44,598 nt of DNA, from positions 1-44,598 of the forward strand of contig JBGPYB010000016.1 in NCBI GenBank assembly GCA_041493035.1. Direction: 5' to 3'. Source of the stretch: JBGPYB01 sp041493035 (lineage in GTDB: Bacteria > Acidobacteriota > Vicinamibacteria > Fen-336). The first letter of the stretch is position 1. Every line of letters begins with the position of its first letter. The position numbers were made by a program, and so were the translations under genes. The notes beneath the pieces were generated by a model. That model made no database searches. It was given only the letters and a program-made list of their open reading frames with translations, and was not told where the DNA came from. Shown in pieces: positions 9,226-16,856 of this stretch.

Positions 9226-9696
9226 ATGGCCGAAGTGACTCACCCTCGCCACGCCGCGTTCATGCGCCTGGCGCTGGAGCAGGCGCGGCAGGCGCTTGAC
9301 CTGGGCGAGGTGCCCGTGGGCGCCGTTCTCGTCCGCGGACAGGACGTGGTGGCCACCGGCTTCAACCAGCCGATCCACACCCTCGACCCGACGGGGCACG
9401 CGGAGATCGTGACTCTGCGCCGGGCCGCGCAGCAGGCCCGGAACTACCGGCTCCCCGGGACGACGCTCTACGTCACCCTCGAACCCTGTCTGATGTGCGT
9501 GGGGGCGCTCGTCAATGCCCGCGTGTCGTCCCTGGTCTACGGCGCCGCCGAGCCCAAGTGGGGGAGTGTCCGGTCACTCCTCGACGTGAACACCCTCGCC
9601 CTGAACCACCGCTTCGAGATCGTCGCGGGCGTGCTGGAAGAGGAGTGCCGGCAGATCGTGGTCGACTTCTTCGAGTTCCGCCGCGAACGAGGTTAG
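9226..9696 (+). CDS. tadA: tRNA-specific adenosine deaminase TadA
   Basis: 156 residues from the ATG at 9226 (MAEVTHPRHAAFM); the open frame continues upstream but the family begins here. It has the cytidine/deoxycytidylate deaminase zinc site: HAE at 58-60 (His ligand and catalytic Glu) and PCLMC at 87-91 (two Cys ligands), after the typical GEVPVGAVLV segment. TadA converts adenosine 34 to inosine in tRNA-Arg(ACG), allowing it to read CGU/CGC/CGA. Length and motifs are standard. A tRNA-Ser gene begins 19 bp after the stop. Confidence 0.95.
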   Translation: MAEVTHPRHAAFMRLALEQARQALDLGEVPVGAVLVRGQDVVATGFNQPIHTLDPTGHAEIVTLRRAAQQARNYRLPGTTLYVTLEPCLMCVGALVNARVSSLVYGAAEPKWGSVRSLLDVNTLALNHRFEIVAGVLEEECRQIVVDFFEFRRERG

Positions 9697-9715
9697 AATG
9701 GGATTCGTCTCGCGC

Positions 9716-9806
<91 letters not shown>

Positions 9807-9885
9807 CACTTGGTCAGGCCGGTCAGCATCGCCTCGCGGGTAGCGCACTCCATCGCGCTTCCCGGACGGACCCTGGGCTCTTGCG

Positions 9886-11580
9886 CTACCGCTTTTTTCG
9901 GGTGAGAAGCGCCGCCACGTCTGCGTAGCGATCTTTGAAACGAGCGACGCGGAAGAATCCCTCCTCCGCACGAGGTCCGACACCCGCCAGGGGCTCTTGT
10001 CCGCGAGGACCGAGGACGACGCTGAGCGCGTAGAGCGGCTGCGAGGTGGATCCGGTCTCCAGACTCGCGAGGGTTGAGTCCGAATACCAGACGTACTGCC
10101 GCCGCGATTCCCACGCCAGTGCATACATGGAGATCGGCGGGCGCGACTTGATGAGAACGACGGCATCCGGCGGTGTGTTGAGAGCCACGAACCTGCCCAA
10201 CGAGCGGGTCAAATAGTCACTGTCAAAGGTCCGGTCGGGCTTGGTCCAGACCGGTCCCAGCGAAGCCGTAGCGACAATCAGCACCAGGGACGTCGCCCGC
10301 AGCCACCGAAGCCCGCTCGGCCTGGGCTCAGCCAGTTTTCGCGAAACGATCTCGGCCACATAGACGAGTGCGAGCGGCGTGAACAGATAGAGATGGCGCC
10401 ACCGTAGAAACGCTGCGGCCCCCACGAGAAGGGCTGTCAGAACGCACAAGCAGAAGAGCCAACGCACCGCCGCCTGCGCGCGGCTCTCTCGGGGCGGCAT
10501 GAGCAGGGCGAGCAACAGGAGGCCGACAAGAACTGCGTCTGCCGAGGCCTCTTCGGGGCCGCCGGTCAAGATATCGTCGGCCACGTGGCTCAACTGATAT
10601 CGCATCTTCTCGAACAGCTCACCCGGGTGTGCCTTGAAATAAGCGATCGGCTCCACTGTCAGCCCCGTCGTGCGCCAGATGTCCCCCGCTTTCTGCAACG
10701 GCATCGCGTTCGTGTGGCAGAGCCAGGTCGAATCCCACGCCACACTGTGGAGCGGATGACCGAAGTAGTGCGCGCTCCGGACGGCGGTCGGGACGAAGAA
10801 CACGCTGAAGCCTGCGAGGAACAACGCCAGACTCGAGGCCACACGCCGCCGGTTCGGAGCCGATCCGGAGCCGCCGAAGGCATGAGTGACCTGTGTAAAG
10901 GCGAGGAATACCATGAAGAAGGGGACAAACGGCAACGCGTTCTGGCGCAGGGCTACGAGAGCCCCGGTGGCAAGACCGGCCGCGAGGCTGCGAACCGGGC
11001 GAGAAGGTCCGCAGAGCAGTAGCAACGCAAGCGTCATGAGGAGTGCTGCGGGACCCTCAGACAGGCCCGTCACGCTCGCGGCGTTCAACTGCAAGTTGAC
11101 GCCCGCCAGGAACGCGGCGAGAAGGCCGATCTGTCGACCGTACAGCCTCGCTCCGAGCAGGTAGGTGACTGGCACGGTCAAAATGAAGCACGTCCCCGAA
11201 GCCCACCCTATGGCGGAATTCGTTGCGCCCAGCACCGCGAAGAAGAGGGCGAGGAGAACCGGGTTGCCCGGATCGTGGACGAAGTACGGAATCGGGAGTC
11301 TCTGGCTACCGAGTCGAGCGATCTCCAATACGCTCGCGCCGTCGGCAACGAGGCCACGTCCTGCGGCCAGGTTGCGCCCGACGTCGGCGTATTCGTACGT
11401 GTCGCCGCCCCACTGCGTCTGGCCATGGAGCAGGACGAGAAAATGGAATATGAACAGTCCGGCCGCCGCCAACAACGCCAACCCGGCCACCGCCCCATCA
11501 CCGAGTCGTATGCCCCTGGGTTCCGGAGCCGGCGCCTCTGGCTGAGGTCCGTCCAGTGTCTCGTCCTCCCCGCCGCTCAT
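9886..11580 (-). CDS. GT-C fold membrane glycosyltransferase (ArnT/GT39-like)
   Basis: About 564 residues from the ATG at 11580 (MSGGEDE), chosen because an upstream extension is unlike the family. There is one N-terminal membrane helix, then a periplasmic loop with WGGDTYEYADVGRNLA holding the acidic residue expected of GT-C enzymes, then many helices. These proteins transfer sugars from polyprenyl-phosphate donors onto lipids, glycans or proteins outside the cytoplasmic membrane. It is the last gene of the leftward surface-polysaccharide operon, separated by about 140 bp from the methyltransferase upstream. The substrate is unknown. Confidence 0.8.
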   Translation of the reverse strand: MSGGEDETLDGPQPEAPAPEPRGIRLGDGAVAGLALLAAAGLFIFHFLVLLHGQTQWGGDTYEYADVGRNLAAGRGLVADGASVLEIARLGSQRLPIPYFVHDPGNPVLLALFFAVLGATNSAIGWASGTCFILTVPVTYLLGARLYGRQIGLLAAFLAGVNLQLNAASVTGLSEGPAALLMTLALLLLCGPSRPVRSLAAGLATGALVALRQNALPFVPFFMVFLAFTQVTHAFGGSGSAPNRRRVASSLALFLAGFSVFFVPTAVRSAHYFGHPLHSVAWDSTWLCHTNAMPLQKAGDIWRTTGLTVEPIAYFKAHPGELFEKMRYQLSHVADDILTGGPEEASADAVLVGLLLLALLMPPRESRAQAAVRWLFCLCVLTALLVGAAAFLRWRHLYLFTPLALVYVAEIVSRKLAEPRPSGLRWLRATSLVLIVATASLGPVWTKPDRTFDSDYLTRSLGRFVALNTPPDAVVLIKSRPPISMYALAWESRRQYVWYSDSTLASLETGSTSQPLYALSVVLGPRGQEPLAGVGPRAEEGFFRVARFKDRYADVAALLTRKKR

Positions 11581-11723
11581 GTGGCCTGCTGCTCCCTCCA
11601 GTGGGCCGCGCACGATCTCGCGGGCCGGCTTCGCTGGCTTCTCACTGTGTCGGATGAACGTCGAATGCGCTGGCAGTTTATCAGAGGCGGTTCCGGCGGC
11701 TGAAACGTCCGCTCCTGAGCCGT

Positions 11724-12602
11724 CTAGCGGGTGGCACCCGCCATGGCGACGACCAACAACGATCCGCCGGCCGGAAGGCCCACGCCCAATGAGGTGACCG
11801 CGTCCTCAACATACGACGCCGCTTTCCCAACGCCATTCGCGAGGTCACTGATTCGCAGTTCCGCAGCGGGGTCAAACGCCCGCGGGGACAGACGAGACCG
11901 CAGGCGCGCCGCGGCAAGCAACGGCAGAACCACGGAACAGAAGGAGGTCACCCGGGCTGGCTGGAAGCCCACCCGGTGGAGCTTGGCCAGGAGCTCGTTG
12001 CGCGTGTACCGCCGCTTATGGTGGCTGAAGGCGTCGACCTCGCTCCACAGCCAAGGGTGTTGAGGCACCGTCAACACGATTCCGCCGCCCGGCCGCACGG
12101 CTTCCCGCATTTCAGCGAGAGCGGCTTCGTCGTCGTCGATGTGCTCGATGACATCGAAGGCACCGATGACGTCGAACTCCGCCCGGAAGGGGATGTGCCG
12201 CGCGTCCATTTGCAGCAGCTCTACGCCGGGCAACCGTGCCGCGGCGAAGGCCAGGCCTTCCGTCCGGGAATCGCTTCCAGCCAGGACGATGCCCGGGAAC
12301 TCCCGCCGGACACCCGCCAGGATGAAGCCGGTGCCGCAGCCGATCTCGAGAAGGCGGCCCGCGCGAGGAAAATGACGGCGGAGAGCGCGGAGGATCAGAC
12401 GCTGGCGTGCCTGGAACCAAAAGTGCCGCTCCTCGGCCGCGGCAAGGTCCGCGTAGAGGTATGCCGCGTCTCCTCCGCTGCCGGCCGCGAGCTCTGGCGC
12501 GAAGATCGGTACGCCGTCGACGACCCGCGGCGCCGCGTCGCAGCTGGGGCAGGCCCAGGCCTCACCATCGAATCTAGCCATGCAGGCCAGACACCGCCTC
12601 AT
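11724..12602 (-). CDS. Zinc-ribbon SAM-dependent methyltransferase
   Basis: About 292 residues from the ATG at 12602, which overlaps the TGA of the upstream gene (ATGA), arguing for translational coupling. The first 25 residues form a CxxC...CxxC ribbon (CLACMARFDGEAWACPSC). A class I methyltransferase follows, with SAM motif LLEIGCGTGFI and a DVIEHIDDDEAAL post-motif (type-11 family). The C-terminal part (HHKRRYTRNEL) is typical of polysaccharide-cluster methyltransferases. It probably O-methylates a sugar or lipid-linked intermediate; the substrate is not known. Confidence 0.85.
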   Translation of the reverse strand: MRRCLACMARFDGEAWACPSCDAAPRVVDGVPIFAPELAAGSGGDAAYLYADLAAAEERHFWFQARQRLILRALRRHFPRAGRLLEIGCGTGFILAGVRREFPGIVLAGSDSRTEGLAFAAARLPGVELLQMDARHIPFRAEFDVIGAFDVIEHIDDDEAALAEMREAVRPGGGIVLTVPQHPWLWSEVDAFSHHKRRYTRNELLAKLHRVGFQPARVTSFCSVVLPLLAAARLRSRLSPRAFDPAAELRISDLANGVGKAASYVEDAVTSLGVGLPAGGSLLVVAMAGATR

Positions 12603-13525
12603 GCCTGGGATTGTGTCCCCGAGCGGCCCGTCTCCAACTGTGCCAGGCCGATGCCTGTGCGGCCGTATCCGTTTCCGTTGTAGAGCAAGAACCGAGAATC
12701 GCCGCGGTCCAGGACGCAGGGATAGGCGATCATCTCGCTGTCCCACCCATCCGCCGAGGGCTCCATGCCGGCGTCTTGGTCCTTACGCTCCCAGGTTCGG
12801 CCGTCGGCTGACTCCGCGTAGCCCAAGCGATACCGATCCCCCCTGAACGAGTACCACATGCGGTAGCAGTCCTTGTCGCGAACGACGCAGGGCCGCGAGA
12901 ACGCGTACTCGTCGGGATGGGCGAAGTCGATACAGGGTCGAGAGTCTCGCTCCCAAAGGATGCCGTCCCGCGATTCCGCGTATCTGATGTTGTAGAAATG
13001 CCGGACCCCGTTCGCCAGTCGCTCCCACCGCGACCCCGACACGTACCACATGCGCCAGAGCCCTTCTTCCACGACGACCCAAGGGGAAGCCGTGAGGTAG
13101 GGGTCTTCCGGGCTGCGGTCCAGGATCGGGGCCGGCGAAACGCGAGCAAACGTCTCGCCTCCGTCCTCACTCACCGCCAGGCCGGCGAACAGGTAGAAAG
13201 GAACCGTCACCCCGAGACTCCAACCCGTGTAGTAGAGGTGGAGACGACGCTCGTGGGCCACGACGCACGAGACCGTCGCGCCGCTCTCGTCGAAGCTGCC
13301 GGGCGGCCCGGGATCCAGAACGGTCCCCGAGCCGACGCCCACGACGCGCGCGGAGTCCAAAGCGTCGAGCTCCAGCCAACCCACGTGAGCGCGACCAGCG
13401 CCGTCACGGCCACTCCAGTACACGCGCCGCCCGTCGGGGGCAACCGCCGGCAGCGCCGCGTGGCTCTCGAGCCAGGGCAGTCCGCGGGGCGGCTCGAAGA
13501 TGAGCCCGAGCTTCTTCCACTTCAA
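12599..13525 (-). CDS. Five-bladed beta-propeller, GH43/GH130-like protein
   Basis: 308 residues without a signal peptide. Repeating blades carry motifs such as WRMWYVSGSRW, NIRYAESRDGILWER, YRMWYSFRGDRYRLGYAESADGRTWER and FLLYNGNGYGRTGIGLA, which are characteristic of the GH43/GH68/GH130 propeller superfamily. Proteins of this type occur inside polysaccharide-biosynthesis clusters, where their activity is largely untested. The catalytic acids cannot be assigned with confidence, so it may be a hydrolase, a phosphorylase or a non-catalytic sugar-binding protein. The start is 13 bp downstream of the PglD-like gene's stop and the end overlaps the next gene by 4 bp. Confidence 0.7.
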   Translation of the reverse strand: MKWKKLGLIFEPPRGLPWLESHAALPAVAPDGRRVYWSGRDGAGRAHVGWLELDALDSARVVGVGSGTVLDPGPPGSFDESGATVSCVVAHERRLHLYYTGWSLGVTVPFYLFAGLAVSEDGGETFARVSPAPILDRSPEDPYLTASPWVVVEEGLWRMWYVSGSRWERLANGVRHFYNIRYAESRDGILWERDSRPCIDFAHPDEYAFSRPCVVRDKDCYRMWYSFRGDRYRLGYAESADGRTWERKDQDAGMEPSADGWDSEMIAYPCVLDRGDSRFLLYNGNGYGRTGIGLAQLETGRSGTQSQA

Positions 13526-13538
13526 GAGCGCACCTGGC

Positions 13539-14198
13539 TCAGAGGTCGACCTGATCGCTCGTCCGTGGAAAGCGCGCCGTTCGTGCAGCCACGAAGACCT
13601 CGCCCTCCTTTGTGTCCTTCATCAGGAGCGCCCCTGCTCCAACAAGGGTGCGCGGAGCGAGTGTGATGGAGTTTCGCAGCGTGGCGTTCACTCCGAGGAA
13701 GCAGTATGCGCCGACGCGCACGTGCCCGGAGACGACCACGTGGGAGCTGATGAAACAGTGGTCCTCGATGACCGAGTCGTGTCCGATGTGGTTACCGCTC
13801 CAGAGGGTGACGTCGTTGCCGATGGTGACGAAAGGCTGGATTGTGTTGTCCTCGAGGATGAAGCAGTTATCGCCGACGGCCTCATCGGTAAGAAAGGAGC
13901 AGCGACTGCTCACGTAGCTCGCCAAGGTGTAGCCCATCGACCGGGCCTCGGCATACTTGCGCGCCCTCGGCTCGTTCATCCCCTTGTAGCTCATGGCCAC
14001 GAACAGGTCGAATTCCTTGGGAGGGTAGTCGCGCCCTACCTCCTCGAAATCCACCAGGGGCAGTTCGAGGAGCTTCTCCCCTTGTCGGTACTGCCGATCC
14101 ACGGTGAAGGCGGCAATCGCGCGCCCTCCGTCCCGGGAGAAGTAGCGCCAGGCGAGCCGCGCGATATCGCCGGCCCCAAAAATCACCAGGGGCTTCAT
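13539..14198 (-). CDS. PglD/NeuD-like sugar acetyltransferase
   Basis: 219 residues. The N-terminal Rossmann-like half starts with KPLVIFGAGDIARLAWRYF. The C-terminal left-handed beta-helix shows hexapeptide repeats (AVGDNCFILEDNTIQPFVTI, IGHDSVIEDHCFISSHVV, SGHVRVGAYCFLGVNA). The histidines in IGHDSVIEDH and SHVVVSGH sit in the region of the catalytic base. Family members use acetyl-CoA to acetylate amino sugars or sialic-acid-like residues. The nearby DegT aminotransferase remnant could once have supplied the amino sugar. Confidence 0.82.
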   Translation of the reverse strand: MKPLVIFGAGDIARLAWRYFSRDGGRAIAAFTVDRQYRQGEKLLELPLVDFEEVGRDYPPKEFDLFVAMSYKGMNEPRARKYAEARSMGYTLASYVSSRCSFLTDEAVGDNCFILEDNTIQPFVTIGNDVTLWSGNHIGHDSVIEDHCFISSHVVVSGHVRVGAYCFLGVNATLRNSITLAPRTLVGAGALLMKDTKEGEVFVAARTARFPRTSDQVDL

Positions 14199-14204
14199 AG
14201 GGAC

Positions 14205-14825
14205 CTACTTTCGCACGACCATTGTGAATTCGTAGAGGGGATAGTCGTGAAACAGGGCGACATGTGGCGACAGGCGCCGCTTGCAGTGGTCAAACAAGGC
14301 GAGAGGATCCGCATAGTAGAGGTCGGGCCGCCGGCGTGGTGGGTCCGAATAAAGGCTCAGAACGTTGAAGGCCAAGCCGTGCACCGCAAGGGTGGCCAAC
14401 CGCTCGATCGTCTCGAGCATGAGGGTCGTCCACTCGTCGTCCGTGGCCTCGAGCCTGACGTTGAAGATTCCGCTGGCCAGAACATAGTCAGCCGCCAAGA
14501 GCTCGTTTGCCCGGTCGGTGAAGGTTGCGTCGCCCACTCCGTGCCAGCGGCTGCGAGCTTCGGACACCATCGCCTCGGAAATATCGTAGCCCTGGTACCG
14601 AACGCCTGGTCGCAAATTCCGAAGATAGCCCAGAAGGGCGCCGTAGCCGCATCCGTAGTCCAATACGGAGATGGACCCGTCCGCGGGGAGGGCTCTCGCA
14701 AGCTCCCGGAACCGTAGCTCCTGGGATTCCTCCGAGCTCCAGTCGACGCCACGTGCCGTAGCGCCGTGAGTTCGAACCTTCTCCTGATAGTAGTCCTTCA
14801 CCCGAGCGAGCAAGCGGTCGCTCAT
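14205..14825 (-). CDS. SAM-dependent methyltransferase (class I)
   Basis: About 206 residues from the ATG at 14825 (MSDRLLARVKDYYQEKV), which overlaps the TGA of the upstream glycosyltransferase gene (ATGA). The SAM site is SVLDYGCGYGALLGYL, followed by YQGYDISEAMV as the acidic motif II. The N-terminal helix and YYQEKVRTHG segment resemble small methyltransferases of O-antigen loci. It probably modifies a sugar or another small substrate within this operon; the acceptor is unknown. Confidence 0.83.
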   Translation of the reverse strand: MSDRLLARVKDYYQEKVRTHGATARGVDWSSEESQELRFRELARALPADGSISVLDYGCGYGALLGYLRNLRPGVRYQGYDISEAMVSEARSRWHGVGDATFTDRANELLAADYVLASGIFNVRLEATDDEWTTLMLETIERLATLAVHGLAFNVLSLYSDPPRRRPDLYYADPLALFDHCKRRLSPHVALFHDYPLYEFTMVVRK

Positions 14826-15754
14826 GGGGTTGGCGCCTCTCGCTCGTAGACCTTGCGCACGATGGTGTAGGGGCGCTGTTTGGTTTCGATGAAGACGCGG
14901 GAGAGGTAGAGACCGACGAGCCCGATACAGAACAGGTTGAGCCCACCCAGGAGCCAGACGGAAACGATCAGGGAGGGCCACCCGGCGAGAAGAACGCCGA
15001 AGAACAGACGCCGCCCGATCAGGTACGCGGCCGCTGCGGACGCAAGAAGGACGATCAAGACGCCGAGATGAAAGACGGCGACGAGCGGGCGATCGCTGAA
15101 GGAAGTGACCGCGTCAACGAGCACGGCAACGCGCTTCGCGAAGCCATAGCTCGAACCCTCCCGCGAGCCTTTGTCGACCAGGACCGGCACCTGATCGAAG
15201 CCGGTGATGGCCCATAGGCCGCCGATGACGATCTGGCGCTCGCGATGGGCGACGAGGGCGTCCACGTAACGGCGGCTCATCAAGCGTACGGTGCAGAGAT
15301 TGGGGGGCATCCGTACAGGAGAAAGAACATTGAACAGCTGGAAGAAGGCCGCGCCGGCCATCCGCTCGAACCGGCTCCCCTTCCGGCGGGTCTGCACGCC
15401 ATACACGACATCGGCACTGGTCCGCGTCATTTCGGCCCAAAACGAGCCGAGGAGCTCCGGCTGCTCCTCGAGGTCGGCGTCGATCAAGAACACGATGTCG
15501 CCCCGAGCGTGGGCGAGGCCCGTCATCATCGCTCGGTGATGGCCGAAGTTGCGCGACAGATCCACGACCCGAAGTCGAGAGTCGGTCTCGTGGAGGCCAA
15601 CCGCAATTCGGAGGGCATCGTCAGGGGAGCCATCGTTGACGAGAACGACTTCGTACTCGTCGGTGACGGCGTGCGCTGCCTGGCTCACCCGTGCGAAGAA
15701 GGGCTCGACGAAAGGGGCCGATCGATAGAGGGTCGCTACAACCGACAGCTTCAT
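14822..15754 (-). CDS. GT2 family glycosyltransferase with two C-terminal membrane helices
   Basis: 310 residues. The GT-A domain has LVNDGSPDDALRIA, the DxD-like GDIVFLIDADLEEQPE and a family-typical SRNFGHHRAMMTGLAHA. Two hydrophobic segments near residues 230-285 (VAVFHLGVLIVLLASAAAAY; WPSLIVSVWLLGGLNLFCIG) match the DPM1/GtrB/ArnC type, which loads a sugar onto polyprenyl phosphate. Such a donor would suit the GT-C enzyme encoded further down the same operon. It starts 3 bp after the WbqC-like gene. Confidence 0.88.
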   Translation of the reverse strand: MKLSVVATLYRSAPFVEPFFARVSQAAHAVTDEYEVVLVNDGSPDDALRIAVGLHETDSRLRVVDLSRNFGHHRAMMTGLAHARGDIVFLIDADLEEQPELLGSFWAEMTRTSADVVYGVQTRRKGSRFERMAGAAFFQLFNVLSPVRMPPNLCTVRLMSRRYVDALVAHRERQIVIGGLWAITGFDQVPVLVDKGSREGSSYGFAKRVAVLVDAVTSFSDRPLVAVFHLGVLIVLLASAAAAYLIGRRLFFGVLLAGWPSLIVSVWLLGGLNLFCIGLVGLYLSRVFIETKQRPYTIVRKVYEREAPTP

Positions 15755-15757
15755 GGC

Positions 15758-16450
15758 TCAGGGTGAAAGAAGATGCTGGCGGGCCAGCGGCCCGGTGCTG
15801 AAAAGCAAGTCAAGGATGCTGACGTGGTGGTCAAAGGGAGGGTAGGGCTGTTCATATTCCCGGTATCCCGCATAGTCGAAGAACACGAGGTCGATTCCCG
15901 CCTCGCGAAAAAGGTCCGGATCGATGTAGCCACGCGCCGAGGGTCCAGAGACGTAGGTCGTGGCCCCAGCTTGTCTGCACAGACTCACCAGCCGCTCGGT
16001 CTTGCCGTCGCGCATCGTGTAGTCCATCGACCAGGTGATCTTCGTCTTGATCCCCAGGATGGCGCAGACGGCCTCCAAGAAGCTGCGGTTCACCCACGAC
16101 AGGCGGAGTTCCCGCGTATTTCGGTACATCTCCTCGAACCGGTTCCGAAACAGCCCGAAGAAGGGTGCGCGCGCGTAGCAGCTTTCCAGGGTGCGCCAAT
16201 GGTCCGGTCCCCAGGAGGCGTCGCTGATCTCGATGTTCTTGATGGCGTCGGAGTATCGGCCCTTCGCGGCGACCGGTATCGTGAGCCACCGCGTCCCGTG
16301 GGGTGTCTTGATGCGATTGCGGTTCCGCCAGTCGCGGCGGGTGTATTGAACGTCGTCGAAGAGAATGAACTCGTCCACCGTCGCAATCAGATCGAAGTAC
16401 CCCTTCCAGGGAATGTAACTCGACTGGACGACCGCAACTCTCTTCTTCAT
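15758..16450 (-). CDS. WbqC-like family protein
   Basis: 230 residues, first gene of the leftward surface-polysaccharide operon. The N-terminus VAVVQSSYIPWKGYFDLI and FDDVQYTRRDWRNRNRIKTP are hallmark motifs of the WbqC family (PF08889). The C-terminus has TTYVSGPSARGYI and a YPPFDHHVSILDLLFS ending. WbqC proteins are found in O-antigen and amino-sugar loci, commonly beside DegT aminotransferases and PglD/NeuD acetyltransferases. Their enzymatic role has not been firmly settled to my knowledge. Confidence 0.88.
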   Translation of the reverse strand: MKKRVAVVQSSYIPWKGYFDLIATVDEFILFDDVQYTRRDWRNRNRIKTPHGTRWLTIPVAAKGRYSDAIKNIEISDASWGPDHWRTLESCYARAPFFGLFRNRFEEMYRNTRELRLSWVNRSFLEAVCAILGIKTKITWSMDYTMRDGKTERLVSLCRQAGATTYVSGPSARGYIDPDLFREAGIDLVFFDYAGYREYEQPYPPFDHHVSILDLLFSTGPLARQHLLSP

Positions 16451-16540
16451 GCCTCCCCGTGACCGCCAATCTGATCGCCACTGGCATTCGAGCGTCTGTC
16501 GTAAGTTGCGGGCCAGACGTAGTCCCCATGATCGAGGCGA

Positions 16541-16792
16541 ATGCTAGCATACGCCCTCAAGAGTGACCCCCAAGACGAGATAGATCTCTCTCACCCTTGG
16601 TTCGATGGCGTCGAGTCGGAACGAATCCAGGAGGTCCTCCGCGGGCGCGTCGGGGGAGACGGGCCCTTCTGCCGAAAGGTCGAGGCACGCCTATCAGCGA
16701 TGACGGGTGGGCGCGAACTCGCCGGAGGAGCCCGTGTGGCCGTCCGTGGGCGTGTGGCCGACGCTCTGCATGAGCTCGAGGGGCAATCCTAG
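16541..16792 (+). pseudogene. Remnant of a DegT/WecE-type sugar aminotransferase (N-terminus only)
   Basis: The 83-codon frame contains DLSHPWFDGVESERIQEVLR, then GGDGPFCRKVEARLSAMTGG. This is the N-terminal pattern of the WecE/DegT family (P...E...i.evL.sG..sGDGpFt..ve..l....G). It breaks down after about 60 residues and stops at 16790, whereas intact enzymes have about 370-400 residues including the PLP lysine. Nothing downstream continues it. It occupies most of the otherwise empty 406-bp gap (16451-16856) between WbqC and the peptidase gene; the remaining bases show no gene. Confidence 0.5.
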
Positions 16793-16856
16793 CGCGGAAG
16801 ACCAGGATCGGTAGCGCGCACGGGGTGTACGATTCCCCCCTGGGAGATCTGGGCCA

